Assembly: GCA_020853095.1 (NCBI GenBank)
Contig: JADYZN010000024.1
Coordinates: 62,001-126,000 of the forward strand
Direction: 5' to 3'
Source: Phycisphaerales bacterium
GTDB taxonomy: Bacteria; Planctomycetota; Phycisphaerae; Tepidisphaerales; Tepidisphaeraceae
Length of the DNA stretch: 64,000 bases
Every line of letters begins with the position of its first letter. The first letter of the stretch is position 1. This document shows positions 17,715 through 27,080 of the stretch, one piece after another. A program made the position numbers and the translations under genes. The notes under the pieces were generated by a model. The model was not told the DNA's origin. It made no database searches and saw nothing but the letters and a program-made list of their open reading frames with translations.

Positions 17715-18584
17715 ATGAAAACAACATTGCGAAAATTCGGTCTGCTGGGCGGTGGAACGGTTTTGACGATGGCCGGCCTGCTGGCGATGGTTCCGTTCAA
17801 CATGGGCGGGTGTGTCACCGATCTTGGCAACGCCGTTGGCGGACAGACCGGTGGCGTGCTCAGCGGCATTGGGGGGATGATCGACGCCCAGACCGTCACG
17901 CCCGAACAGGAGCTTGCCCTGGGACAGTCGGTGGCGGTGGCGGCGACCAACACGTTCGGATTTGATGACGATGTGCCGTTGAACCAGTACGTCAACCTGG
18001 TCGGCATCACGGTTGCCACTTATTCGGACCGGCCGGACTATGATTACGTCTTTGGCGTCTTGAATTCGCAGGAGATTGAAGCCTGTTCCGGGCCGGGTGG
18101 ATACGTGATGATCACGCGGGGGGCGCTGGCCCATTTGAAAAACGAGGCCGAACTGGCCGGCGTGCTGGGACACGAAATCGCCCACGTCAGTTTGCAGCAC
18201 GGGCTGGAGGCGGTGAAAAAATCCGGCACGGCACAAGGCGCGGTCAAGGCGCTCAGTTCCGGCGTCTCCGATGATGCGAGTCAGCAACTGGCTTTCAACG
18301 CCCTGGCCGATGGCGTGGTGGACATCGTCGGCCAGCAGTTCAGCCAGGAGGATGAGCTGGCGGCCGATCTAAAGGGCGTGATGTACATGGCGATGGCAGG
18401 GTATGATCCCAAATGCTACCTGCAATTTTTGCAGCGGTCGGCCGAGTTGCATCAGCCGGTCAAGACCCACCCCAGCTCACCGGAGCGTGTTTCCAAGGTG
18501 CAACAGGCGATTTCGCAGTTGCCGGCCAATCGCGCGACCGGGCAGGTGCTGGCCGATCGTTATGCGGCGAACGTGAAGAAATGA
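17715..18584 (+). CDS. M48-family metalloprotease, lipoprotein
   Basis: 289 aa. The zinc protease motif is LGHEIAHVSLQHG (HExxH, about residue 155), with the third ligand glutamate expected in the downstream QEDELAADLKG segment (~residue 217). FNMGGC near residue 34 looks like a lipobox, placing the enzyme on the periplasmic side of a membrane. Length and motif order match the small M48 (BepA/LoiP-like) proteases that degrade misfolded envelope proteins. THPSSPERV near the C terminus (~residue 252) is the usual M48 motif (HPxxxxR). The start has AAAGG eight bases upstream. It is co-transcribed with the SH3 gene. Confidence 0.9.
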   Translation: MKTTLRKFGLLGGGTVLTMAGLLAMVPFNMGGCVTDLGNAVGGQTGGVLSGIGGMIDAQTVTPEQELALGQSVAVAATNTFGFDDDVPLNQYVNLVGITVATYSDRPDYDYVFGVLNSQEIEACSGPGGYVMITRGALAHLKNEAELAGVLGHEIAHVSLQHGLEAVKKSGTAQGAVKALSSGVSDDASQQLAFNALADGVVDIVGQQFSQEDELAADLKGVMYMAMAGYDPKCYLQFLQRSAELHQPVKTHPSSPERVSKVQQAISQLPANRATGQVLADRYAANVKK

Positions 18585-18604
18585 CAATGGATGAGTGACC
18601 AGTG

Positions 18605-19426
18605 ATGCCAGATCAGGGAGTTTTTGCGCACCATGCGCACGTGGGGCCGGCGGAGGTGTTGCCGGAAGGGACGATCGATCGTTTGCTGCGACTGCTGGAA
18701 TCGTGCGGGATTGATCGGGCGGTTTGTTTCGCGCCCTTCCCGCATCAATGGGGCCAGCGCGAGGGGAATCCCAATCAATGGCTGGCCGGGGAACTCAAAA
18801 CCCGGCCTAACCTGGTGGGTTTCGGGACGTTGATGCCCGATGAAAAGACCGCCCGTCAACAGGTTCAAGAGGTGGTGGATCTGGGGTTCAAAGGACTGAA
18901 GCTCCATCCCCAGTCGCAGAATTTTGAGATTTTGTCGCCGGCCGGATTGGCGATGTACCAGTCAGCGCAGGAGGCGGGGCTGTTCGTGACGTTTCATTGC
19001 GGGGTTCACGCCCATCGGATGAAGGGGATGGCCGTGACGGATTTTGACGAGGTGGCGCACCGGTTTCCAGCGTTGCGATTCAGCCTTGAACACGTCGGCG
19101 GGTATCATTTTTTCAACGAGGCCCTGGCGGTGTTGTTCAACAACACGCCGCCGCCTTGGAATCCGGGCGAAAACCGCCTGTACGCGGGTCTGTCCAGCGT
19201 CTTCACGCAACATCAGAACCGTTTCTGGTATTTAAGCCCGCAACAGATCATGGAACTGATCGCGCAGGTTGGGATCGACCAGATGATTTTCGGTCTGGAT
19301 TTTCCGTTCAATCGAGAACGTGAGACGATGATCGCCCTGGAGACGATTCGCACGAAGTTGGGTTTGAGCCTCGAAGACCAGCGAAAGGTGCTCGGTGGAA
19401 ATCTCCGCCGCGTGCTGGGAGTTTAA
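18605..19426 (+). CDS. Amidohydrolase (family 2) with metal-dependent TIM barrel
   Basis: 273 aa. The fold is that of the amidohydrolase superfamily, type 2: an N-terminal HHAHVGP metal motif, GFKGLKLHPQSQNF in the middle, FHCGVHAH around residue 132, and the late aspartate in IFGLDFPFNRE. The barrel ends with a typical helix (ILGG-like VLGGNLRRVLG). Family members hydrolyse or decarboxylate small carbocyclic or cyclic amide substrates; the substrate is not predictable here. It overlaps no gene, starts 20 bases after the M48 gene, and ends 14 bases before a convergent gene, so it closes the cyclase operon. Confidence 0.8.
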   Translation: MPDQGVFAHHAHVGPAEVLPEGTIDRLLRLLESCGIDRAVCFAPFPHQWGQREGNPNQWLAGELKTRPNLVGFGTLMPDEKTARQQVQEVVDLGFKGLKLHPQSQNFEILSPAGLAMYQSAQEAGLFVTFHCGVHAHRMKGMAVTDFDEVAHRFPALRFSLEHVGGYHFFNEALAVLFNNTPPPWNPGENRLYAGLSSVFTQHQNRFWYLSPQQIMELIAQVGIDQMIFGLDFPFNRERETMIALETIRTKLGLSLEDQRKVLGGNLRRVLGV

Positions 19427-19440
19427 CTCAACTTCCGCAC

Positions 19441-20274
19441 TTACCTGTCCGAATCGGCCTGCCCGCCGGCCTGGGCGGATTCAACCGAATTGAGCTTCGT
19501 CAGGATGCGGTCCATCTTCTGATGTAACCCCATGACTTCAAGGTGCGCCTTGCGATTCACCTGATAATCCTGGTCGGCCTGGATGCGGTTGCGGTCTCCT
19601 TCGCGGTTCTGGCTGATGAGCACGAACAGCGAGATGAACAGCGATTCGATGCTGACGATGAACCCCAGCAGGCCAAAGGGAAACGGGTCGATGGCGTTTT
19701 GGCCCCGCAGGATGTTGGCCACGATCCAGAAGGCGAAGAAGGCGATGTTCAGCAGAATGAACGCCTCGGAAGCGGTCATGGAGGCGACGATCAGCGAGAT
19801 TTTGCGCCAGCCGGGCGTGCGTTCATCGACGACCTGGTTGACGTTTTTGATGCCGCGGAGCTTGTCCAACGTCTCGCGTTGGCGCTGGCCGAGGATGGTC
19901 AGCATCTGGATGGCGGCCGAGGGGTGTTTGCGGATGAACTGATGAAATTCATCGCGCCCCAGCACCAGCAGCGTGGCGGGGGTGATGGTGCGGACGGTGG
20001 CGGTGCGGACGCCGCCGTCGATCAGGGAGATTTCGCCAAAAAACTGCCCCGGTCCAAGAACGCTCAAGGTGACTTCGTTGCCCGATTCATCCGGCACCAC
20101 GACGGCCGCCTGCCCGTGCTGGATGATGTAAAATTCGGTGCCGACCTCGCCGATCCAGACGATGGGGTGTTGCGCTTCGACGTCCTGTTGGCGCAAATAT
20201 CCGGCCAGCTCGGCCAGTTCGGCCTCCGAGAGCTTGGCGAACAACGGGATTTTGGACAACACGGAATGATCCAT
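19441..20274 (-). CDS. Cyclic-nucleotide-binding DUF1003 membrane protein
   Basis: 277 aa from the ATG at 20274, preceded by GAGG. Residues ~5-125 form a CRP-type cyclic-nucleotide-binding domain; the phosphate-binding cassette FGEISLIDGGVRTATV keeps the Gly-Glu and Arg needed to hold cNMP. Residues ~150-250 match DUF1003, with two transmembrane helices (FILLNIAFFAFWIVANI; LLGFIVSIESLFISLFVLIS) and the NREGDRNRIQADQDYQVNRKA signature spread after them. The C terminus is a coiled coil. It probably links cyclic nucleotide level to a membrane function that is still unknown. It lies 73 bases after the ABC permease on the same strand and is convergent with the cyclase operon. Confidence 0.88.
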   Translation of the reverse strand: MDHSVLSKIPLFAKLSEAELAELAGYLRQQDVEAQHPIVWIGEVGTEFYIIQHGQAAVVVPDESGNEVTLSVLGPGQFFGEISLIDGGVRTATVRTITPATLLVLGRDEFHQFIRKHPSAAIQMLTILGQRQRETLDKLRGIKNVNQVVDERTPGWRKISLIVASMTASEAFILLNIAFFAFWIVANILRGQNAIDPFPFGLLGFIVSIESLFISLFVLISQNREGDRNRIQADQDYQVNRKAHLEVMGLHQKMDRILTKLNSVESAQAGGQADSDR

Positions 20275-20347
20275 AGGGGCCTCGATCGGTCGGTATATTA
20301 ACCGCACCCCGCGATGGGTTGCCAGTTGCCGGCCTGGCCGGCACAAA

Positions 20348-22426
20348 TCATCGCGACTGGCGGCGGATGGTCATGTCGAAATTTTTGACCATGTTTTTGT
20401 ACAGTTGCCAGATCGCCAGACAGTAAACGCCGCAGGCCACCAGCGAGAACGCCAGCAGTTGCACGCGGGCGGCGAACATGGCCGAAGGGTCGGCGGGATC
20501 GAACAACCGCCCGCCAAACCGATCGGGGGCCATCAGCAGGGACAGCACCGTGAAGGGGCTGAATCCGGCGAACAGGAGTTGAACGGGGTTGGCGCCGCGC
20601 ATCCCGCTGGTCAGCATCAGCCCGCACCATCCCAGCGCCCCGCACAACCCCAGCATGATGCCGACCGATGCCATCACCGCCACGACCGTCTTTCGACATC
20701 GCAACGACATGTGCATCCCCACCATCGCCGCGAACGCCGACACGACGATCAAAATCGCCGGCAGGATCAGCAGCGCTTCGGGCAGGATGAACCACGGATC
20801 GGTTGAGCCATGCGAGGAGAAGACAAACCGCCCCAGGTCATACAGGACAAACATCCCCACGCTCAGCACCGGCGTCGCCGCCAGCGGCAGGATGAAACTG
20901 ACCAGCCCGCGCAATTTTCCCCAGAGGTAATAGCGGCTGGTGATGGGCGTGGTCAGCAGCAACTCCAGCGTGCCATCCTCCTTTTCGCGCGTGACGGTGG
21001 AGGCGGCGGCGTTGGTGACGATCAGCAGGATGGCCGCGAACTCGATCATCGTCGCCCCAAGCAAAAATGACCGGGCCTGTTCGGCCGACAATCGCCGGGG
21101 CAGCGGGGCCAGTTGCAACGTCGACAGCGTGCGCGAACGGGGATTGACCAGCGTGAAGGAGACCACCTGCAATTCCGTATGGCCCGCCTCCAGCGAATAG
21201 GGCCGTGAATTGAGCGTGATGATCGTCTTGTTGTCGATGCGATAGGTGGAGGGGGTGTCGTTGTCGATGATCGTCAATTCGTGCATTGCCGGGTCGTAAG
21301 CGTTGCGGTCGAGATGTCGGTTCACCGGCCGGGTGGAGGCGTATAGATACAACAGCGCCGCCGCCCCGATCAGGCCGGCCGAGATGAAGGCATAACGCAA
21401 AAACGATGACCGCGTGGCCGAGGCTTTGGTGCGGGCTTCGCGCCAGGCGATGGGGTTGGACCAGACCGGCCGGGGTTTGCGCTTCCGGTCGCCGCGGGAG
21501 AGATGAAATTTTTCCAGAATCCACGATTTGGGCGAAAGGGTGGACTGGGCCATCCGCCGCAGCAGCAACACCGAGGGCAACACCAGGATCACGCTCAAGG
21601 TGGACATGAAGGCGATGAAAAACGTGTGCGGGCTGGATAAATACCAGCCGATGGGCCACGAGCGCAGCGCCGGCGGCAGACTGGTGGATTGCGGCGGCAG
21701 ATAGTGCGGGTCGCCAAACACAACCTGCAACGCCAGAAACGGATGCAATCCCGTCAGCCAACTGGTTTGCAGGGGAACGCCATACAGGTCGACGGGATGA
21801 AACGCATCCATCCGGTCCAGCCCATACAGCCCCACCAGGTAGACGACGACAAAAAGGTAAAATCCGAAGATGGTTCGGCGGGTTCCCACCTTGAAGGTCG
21901 CGATGGCGATGGCCAGCGCGCCGGTGACCAGTGCGGTGGCGGCGGCGATGGCGAAGGAGAACAGGATCGAACGGTTGGCGACGCCGCCGAAAATCTGCGT
22001 GATCGAAAAGATGGGGATGCCGCTGACCAGCAGCGCGACGATGAAAAAGAGGCGGGAAAACAACGAGCCCAGCACGATCTGGCCGTTGGACAATGGCGTG
22101 GACAGGAGAATGTCGTAGGTCTGGCTGTCTTTTTCCTGGGTGATGGCCCCAGCGGTGAAGATGGGGGCCAGCAGCGCCACCAGCGCCAGTTGCAGGATGC
22201 TCATCGTCTGAAACAGCGATGCGCTGGTTTTGGCCAGTTGCGACAGGTCCTGATTTGTCGTGCCGATGGAGGCCAGCAGCGAAAAAAGAACCACCGTGAT
22301 CAGCAGCCCCAGGTATCCCATGCGGATCATCAGGTCCCGCCGCCGTTTGCCGCCGGCCAGGATAACCCGCAGCAGGATCGGGTTGGCTGGAAGCAGTCTC
22401 CAGAAATAATGGGCCAGAGCGAACAT
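20348..22426 (-). CDS. ABC-2 type transporter permease, double length
   Basis: 692 aa. A membrane protein with two blocks of about six helices: the first after the MIRMGYLGLLITVVLFSLL start, the second from about residue 345 onward. Each block carries an ITQEKDSQTYDILLSTPLS or TREKEDGTLELLLTTPIT segment, the amphipathic motif of ABC-2 exporter permeases, so the protein is a fused pair of permease modules. The gene order ATPase then permease, 12 bases apart, and the large membrane protein upstream point to an exporter of the NatA/NatB or gliding GldA/GldF kind. The substrate is unknown. Confidence 0.85.
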   Translation of the reverse strand: MFALAHYFWRLLPANPILLRVILAGGKRRRDLMIRMGYLGLLITVVLFSLLASIGTTNQDLSQLAKTSASLFQTMSILQLALVALLAPIFTAGAITQEKDSQTYDILLSTPLSNGQIVLGSLFSRLFFIVALLVSGIPIFSITQIFGGVANRSILFSFAIAAATALVTGALAIAIATFKVGTRRTIFGFYLFVVVYLVGLYGLDRMDAFHPVDLYGVPLQTSWLTGLHPFLALQVVFGDPHYLPPQSTSLPPALRSWPIGWYLSSPHTFFIAFMSTLSVILVLPSVLLLRRMAQSTLSPKSWILEKFHLSRGDRKRKPRPVWSNPIAWREARTKASATRSSFLRYAFISAGLIGAAALLYLYASTRPVNRHLDRNAYDPAMHELTIIDNDTPSTYRIDNKTIITLNSRPYSLEAGHTELQVVSFTLVNPRSRTLSTLQLAPLPRRLSAEQARSFLLGATMIEFAAILLIVTNAAASTVTREKEDGTLELLLTTPITSRYYLWGKLRGLVSFILPLAATPVLSVGMFVLYDLGRFVFSSHGSTDPWFILPEALLILPAILIVVSAFAAMVGMHMSLRCRKTVVAVMASVGIMLGLCGALGWCGLMLTSGMRGANPVQLLFAGFSPFTVLSLLMAPDRFGGRLFDPADPSAMFAARVQLLAFSLVACGVYCLAIWQLYKNMVKNFDMTIRRQSR

Positions 22427-22438
22427 GGGCGTTGATCT

Positions 22439-23374
22439 TTACTGAACGACTCCCCGCGTCAGCCTCATGAACGCGGTTTCGAGATTCACTTCCTCCTCCT
22501 TCAGCAGCGTCAGCTTGAAGCCGGCGGCGACGAGCTGCTGGGGGATGAATGAAAAGTCGGTGACGCCGGATTTGAGGGCGATCTCCAGGTGCTCGTTGTT
22601 GGCGACGATCGATTCGACGTTCGCGTTGGCCGCCAGCAGCGCCTGCGCGGCCGGCTGATTGGATGCCACCGCCACGTGCAACACCGTCCCGGCCCGCGCC
22701 CGTCGAACGATGTCGGCCACCGGCCCGGAATACAGCAGCTCTCCCTGCTCGATGATCCCCACCGTATTGCACAAATCCGCCAGCTCCGGCAGGATGTGCG
22801 ATGAGATCAGGATCGTCTTGCCCATGCGGCGGAGTTCCTTGAGCAGCTCGCGCATCTCGATGCGGGCGCGGGGATCAAGATTGCCGGCCGGCTCATCCAG
22901 CAGCAGCACCCTGGGGTCGTGAACCAGCACGCGGGCGATGGAGAGACGTTGCTTCATGCCGCGCGACAGGCCATCGACCGGCGCATCCTGCTTGTATCCC
23001 AGGTCCGTCAATTCCAGCACTTCGTTGACGATCTTCGCGCGGGCCGGCCCGTTGATGTTGTACGCGGCGGCGAAAAACTCCAGGTATTCCCGCACCACCA
23101 TGTCCTCGTAGGCGCCAAAATAATCCGGCACGTAGCCGATCAGCGGCCGGATCTGCCGGGATTGATACCCGATCACCAGGTCGCAGATTCTCGCCTCGCC
23201 CCAGGTGGGTTGCAGCAGCGTGGCCAGAATCCTGATCGTGGTCGTCTTGCCCGCGCCGTTGGGCCCGATGAAACCAAAGCAGTCCCCCTCGGCGATTTCG
23301 AGGTTCAGATTGGACAGCGCCACCAGCGTGCCGTATCGCTTGGTGAGGTTGACGGTTTTGATCACGGTGGCCAT
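22439..23374 (-). CDS. ABC transporter ATP-binding protein
   Basis: 311 aa. Walker A is GPNGAGKTTT (~residue 37), the signature is LSRGMKQRL (~residue 135), Walker B is RVLLLDEPAGNLD, and the switch histidine lies in ILISSHILPELAD. The C-terminal ~90 residues form the extra domain seen in ABC-2 exporter ATPases of the CcmA/NatA type. It powers the permease encoded just downstream. It lies between the large membrane protein gene (9 bases away) and the permease gene (12 bases away) in one operon. Confidence 0.95.
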   Translation of the reverse strand: MATVIKTVNLTKRYGTLVALSNLNLEIAEGDCFGFIGPNGAGKTTTIRILATLLQPTWGEARICDLVIGYQSRQIRPLIGYVPDYFGAYEDMVVREYLEFFAAAYNINGPARAKIVNEVLELTDLGYKQDAPVDGLSRGMKQRLSIARVLVHDPRVLLLDEPAGNLDPRARIEMRELLKELRRMGKTILISSHILPELADLCNTVGIIEQGELLYSGPVADIVRRARAGTVLHVAVASNQPAAQALLAANANVESIVANNEHLEIALKSGVTDFSFIPQQLVAAGFKLTLLKEEEVNLETAFMRLTRGVVQ

Positions 23375-23383
23375 GGGTTGGAC

Positions 23384-25792
23384 CTATGGTGCGGGTGGAA
23401 GTTGTTCCAGCGGAATCACCGCCTGATATAAAATCGTCCCTTCGCCGCCGACCGCCTCCCCCTCGACTTCCAATGGAAAGGGCAGCGGTCCGTGCGCCTG
23501 CGCCAGCACCACCATTCCACCCGCGCCCAGCACCTGTGACAAGTCCATGCCGCGCGCCCCGATCCGCAGCAGGTCAAAGCGGTTGCTTGGCGCGCCCGGC
23601 GCGGCCGTGTTTCGCGGCGTCGGGAGGCGATCAAAAAAACTCAGGATCGGGATCGAGATTGGGATCGGCCTTCCATCATCGTTCCAATCGCCCGTGCCGG
23701 CGCGAAGCTGATCATACCAGTCATTGGCCCATTCCATCGCGACGTTCCCCGTGGCGATTCGGCCGTAGGCGCGTTGGCCGGGGCCGGGCTTGACCTGCGG
23801 GACAAACGCATTGCCCATGCCGCGAAATTCACGGTTCAAATCCAGGCTCGCCCCCCTGGACCAGCTCGGCAGATACAGCAGCCAATCCTCGCCCGGGCCG
23901 TCCGGCCGGGGCTGGCGAAAGGCGATGTAGACGTTGGTCAGGTTGTAGGGTGTTCCGTTGGTCAGCGTGCCGGCGATGGTTCCCTGTTGCATCCCCACCA
24001 GCCGGGCCGACCCTTCGATGCGGGTGGCGTAATCACCGATCCATTGGGCTTGCAGTTTTTTTGACGTGCTGCGATAGGGAAACCCTGCCGCCACCGGATC
24101 ATCGGACATCGCATCGCCAATGGTGAGGGTGTATTCCATGTACGCCGGAAATTCCTGACTGGCCTCCACGTGCTGTGGATGAATGGCAAAAGCCCTCAGC
24201 GTGCTGTCGGACTGGGGCGCAAACCCTTTGATCTCCACGCGCTGCTCATTGCCCCGCGGAATGTACAGGCCAAAATGGCTGCGGATGATCGCCGGCTGGC
24301 CCGGCGCGGTGCGAACCACCGTCCAATGATGAATCTGCGGCGAGCCGCGCAACACCACCTTCACCACCCCGATCGTCACCACCGTCGCGGCCACGGCTGT
24401 GGCGCCATAAACAATCCAGCTCAAGGCCGCCCATTTCTTCTTGCGCAGATAAAAATAGGAACCCGGCCCCGCGATGAACCAATACAGCAGGAAAAACAAC
24501 AGCGCCAACAGGATGTACACCGTCGATTTGCCGGTAAACGACATTCCACCCAGCATCAGGACGCCCAGGTCTCTTGGATTTCGCGGCCCCCATTGATCGG
24601 CCTGCGCCGAGGCCGTCCTGCCATCATCCGACACCGGCAGCGGGGTGTTGTTCCAGTCAAAAACAGTGTCCCAAACCGTCAACCAACCCGACGGCGCCCG
24701 GCCGACGATGGCCGAATCCCCCAGGTCCTGTGCCACCCACGTCACCGATCCCAGTCCGTACACCTGTCGAACCAGCCACGGGGTTCGCCCCGGTAGGCCG
24801 GGCATCGCATCGGACCCCTGCCAGGTCATCCATTGATCGACAACTGCGCCGGGTTTGGCCTGTGCGATGGCGACCTTGAACGGGCCTTTGGGCCGATCCC
24901 ACGCGGCCGCGACCTCCGGGTTGCGCATCGCCAAGTCACGCAGCGGGTGCAAATCCGAACGTTCCACCATCCCCTGAATCGTCGAATCGCCCTGGCCATA
25001 CCTGGGATACAACACCGGCAGCAGATCGCCCAGCGCCTCCATCCGCTGCCACTGGGCATATTGGCACAAAACCAGCCGGCCCCCCTGGCGGACGAACTGC
25101 CGCAGGATCGGAATTTTGCGATTTCCCACCTCCGGCGGGGCGGGATCGGCGCTGGACAATACAATCGCATCCACCCCCTCCAGACCGATCACGTTGTCGG
25201 GAATGTCATCCAGCGTGATCGTCACGAACCGGGGCATCTCGACCAACCCCAGTGCCTTTTGAAATTCGCCCAGCGCCGGCATCGAACGAGCCTGCCGGTC
25301 GACGACGACCAGGATCAGCTTCTGTCCGAGATGGGGTTGAAACGGCGGGATGTACGGCTCCACCGAGCTGATCGTGTGTTGGATGGTCAGCGGGGTGATC
25401 GGTTTACCGGTGGAGGTGCAAAGGAGGACTTTGAGTTTCTGTTGCAGCTCCCGCAATCCATCGGCCGGCTCGGGCAATCCGTGGTCGGTGGGCTGCGGGA
25501 TGAAATAGGTCCAGAACCGCTGTTCATCGCCGGTTCGCCCCTCGACATTGCCATCCAGGGCGATGGTTTTGGTGAACAGGATGCGATCGCGGTCGAGGTC
25601 TTCCTGAATGATGCGAATCTGGTACATCGCGGACTGGCCCGTTTGCGGTTGCAACCGCACGACCATCGGCGTCCAGCAGCCGGGCCGGTAGACGTTGCCA
25701 AATCCAATCGACTCCACCTCGCCGGTGGCCTGGGCGAGCAGCGCTGAAGCGCCCCACAAAATCAGCATCCCCGACAGGATCCAACGCATCAT
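23384..25792 (-). CDS. Large membrane-anchored protein of the ABC exporter operon
   Basis: 802 aa. A signal peptide (ending near LLAQA) leads into an extracytoplasmic beta-rich region (~20-130), a glutamine-amidotransferase-like Rossmann region (~145-350, VDAIVLSSADPAPPE and GGRLVLCQYAQWQ), then two transmembrane helices around residues 420-490 and a long extracytoplasmic C-terminal half. It has the look of the GldG-like or COG1470-like accessory proteins that accompany ABC-2 exporters, without a motif that fixes a function. It is the first gene of the three-gene operon. A perfect 15-base palindrome sits 16 bases upstream of the start. Confidence 0.6.
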   Translation of the reverse strand: MMRWILSGMLILWGASALLAQATGEVESIGFGNVYRPGCWTPMVVRLQPQTGQSAMYQIRIIQEDLDRDRILFTKTIALDGNVEGRTGDEQRFWTYFIPQPTDHGLPEPADGLRELQQKLKVLLCTSTGKPITPLTIQHTISSVEPYIPPFQPHLGQKLILVVVDRQARSMPALGEFQKALGLVEMPRFVTITLDDIPDNVIGLEGVDAIVLSSADPAPPEVGNRKIPILRQFVRQGGRLVLCQYAQWQRMEALGDLLPVLYPRYGQGDSTIQGMVERSDLHPLRDLAMRNPEVAAAWDRPKGPFKVAIAQAKPGAVVDQWMTWQGSDAMPGLPGRTPWLVRQVYGLGSVTWVAQDLGDSAIVGRAPSGWLTVWDTVFDWNNTPLPVSDDGRTASAQADQWGPRNPRDLGVLMLGGMSFTGKSTVYILLALLFFLLYWFIAGPGSYFYLRKKKWAALSWIVYGATAVAATVVTIGVVKVVLRGSPQIHHWTVVRTAPGQPAIIRSHFGLYIPRGNEQRVEIKGFAPQSDSTLRAFAIHPQHVEASQEFPAYMEYTLTIGDAMSDDPVAAGFPYRSTSKKLQAQWIGDYATRIEGSARLVGMQQGTIAGTLTNGTPYNLTNVYIAFRQPRPDGPGEDWLLYLPSWSRGASLDLNREFRGMGNAFVPQVKPGPGQRAYGRIATGNVAMEWANDWYDQLRAGTGDWNDDGRPIPISIPILSFFDRLPTPRNTAAPGAPSNRFDLLRIGARGMDLSQVLGAGGMVVLAQAHGPLPFPLEVEGEAVGGEGTILYQAVIPLEQLPPAP

Positions 25793-25807
25793 CGTTCACT
25801 CTAAACC

Positions 25808-25822
25808 ACATTGTCACAATGT
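25808..25822 (-). promoter_or_regulatory. Palindromic operator candidate ahead of the ABC exporter operon
   Basis: ACATTGT, one central base, ACAATGT: a perfect 7-bp inverted repeat 16 bases upstream of the start codon at 25792. On the minus strand a TTTACA overlaps its upstream edge and TAGAGT follows 16 bases later, so the palindrome would lie inside a weak promoter. The promoter itself is uncertain because it would leave almost no leader. Confidence 0.45.
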
Positions 25823-25863
25823 AAAGCGACCAGCGATTTTCCATGATGTAAAGAAATTGGAAT

Positions 25864-25895
25864 GGCCAAAAAAACGGAGGCCAAAAAAAACGGAG
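25864..25895 (+). repeat. Short tandem direct repeat
   Basis: Two adjacent copies of GGCC-A(7 or 8)-CGGA lie in the divergent region between the ABC operon and the epimerase gene. The A tracts could bend the DNA. No function is evident. Confidence 0.6.
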
Positions 25896-25967
25896 ACGCC
25901 GATAGTTTCAAAAGGTCCGGTTGGTTTTCCATGTTGTTCCTTTAATTATCTGGCGTCGGCCGATAGG

Positions 25968-26963
25968 ATGAGGCGCATGGCATTGGTCGATTGGTCGAAA
26001 CGGTACGGATTGTTTTTTCATCGGGTGCGTGTGCTGGTCACGGGGGGTGCGGGGTTTATCGGGTCGCATCTGGTGGAGGCATTGGCCGGGTTGGGGGCGG
26101 GGGTGGTGGTGTTGGATGATCTGTCGGGCGGATCGAGGTCCAACGTCGAGTCGTTTCCCCTGGCCGATCTGCGCATCGGATCGATCTTGGATGTCGAGTT
26201 GTTGCGGCGGGCGATGCGGGATTGCCGGTACGTCTTTCATCAGGCGGCATTGGGGTCGGTTCCACGGTCGGTGGAACAGCCGCGTGCGTATCACCAGGCC
26301 AATGCCACCGGCACGTTGAACGTGCTTGAAGCCGCCCGCGAAACGGGGGTTCGGCGGGTCATGTTCGCCGCCAGTTCCAGCGCTTATGGCAACAGCGAAC
26401 AACTTCCCAAGATCGAATCGATGCCCCCGTTGCCGGCCAGTCCCTATGCGGCCAACAAGGTCGCCGGCGAAGCGCTGATGCGTGCATACGCCAACAGCTA
26501 CAATCTGGACACGGTTTCACTTCGATATTTCAACATCTTCGGGCCGCGTCAAAACGCCAACAGCGCCTATGCGGCCGTCATTGCCGCATTCGCCAAGGCA
26601 TTGCTTTCCGGACAACGCCCGACGATTTACGGCGATGGGGAACAATCCCGCGATTTCACGTTCGTGGAAAACGCCGTCCACGCCAACCTGCTGGCCGCCC
26701 GGCATGAAACTCCCTTGCAAGGTGAAGTCTTGAACGTCGCCTGCGGCCAGCGGATCACCGTCAATGAACTGGCGATGAAAATGGCACAATCGCTCGGCCG
26801 GCCTGATTTAACCCCGGCCCACGCCGCCGATCGTGCGGGGGATGTCAAACATTCGCTGGCGGACTTGTCGCTGATCAACCAAACCCTGGGTTATCAGCCG
26901 ATCGTGCCGTTTGGCGATGGGTTGGACCAGACGATGAACTGGTATCGAACCGCCGGCGTGTAA
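25968..26963 (+). CDS. NAD-dependent nucleotide-sugar epimerase (extended SDR)
   Basis: 331 aa. The NAD-binding motif is VTGGAGFIGSHL and the catalytic Tyr-Lys pair is in SPYAANKVAGE, preceded by the serine of FAASSSAYG. RYFNIFGPRQ is the sugar-nucleotide binding region seen in UDP-GlcNAc/UDP-glucose C4-epimerases. The start at ATG 25968 is one choice; GTG 26025 would give the canonical MRVLVTGGAGFIG beginning and may be the true start. It would supply activated sugars for surface polysaccharide. It converges on a nucleotide-sugar dehydrogenase gene 1 kb away, with a toxin-antitoxin unit between them, so the two probably once formed a neighbouring pair. Confidence 0.88.
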   Translation: MRRMALVDWSKRYGLFFHRVRVLVTGGAGFIGSHLVEALAGLGAGVVVLDDLSGGSRSNVESFPLADLRIGSILDVELLRRAMRDCRYVFHQAALGSVPRSVEQPRAYHQANATGTLNVLEAARETGVRRVMFAASSSAYGNSEQLPKIESMPPLPASPYAANKVAGEALMRAYANSYNLDTVSLRYFNIFGPRQNANSAYAAVIAAFAKALLSGQRPTIYGDGEQSRDFTFVENAVHANLLAARHETPLQGEVLNVACGQRITVNELAMKMAQSLGRPDLTPAHAADRAGDVKHSLADLSLINQTLGYQPIVPFGDGLDQTMNWYRTAGV

Positions 26964-26964
26964 G

Positions 26965-27030
26965 TCAGGCCTGCACGATGTGGTCGCGTTTGCCTTTGAC
27001 ATCCCGCAATGCGCCGCGCGTGTCCACGAT
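26965..27030 (-). pseudogene. Duplicated 3'-end fragment of the nucleotide-sugar dehydrogenase gene
   Basis: These 66 bases match the last 66 bases of the dehydrogenase gene (27931-27996) at 64 positions and in the same orientation. Translated on the minus strand they give IVDTRGALRDVKGKRDHIVQ-Ala-stop, the C-terminal 21 residues with Leu for Met at one site. Homology stops sharply at 27030. It starts one base after the stop codon of the epimerase gene. It is either a copied integration site or the stub of a lost second dehydrogenase gene. Confidence 0.9.
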
Positions 27031-27080
27031 GGGACCGTCACGTGGGCCAATGGCAATCGCGAACCACGGGCAATTAGCAT

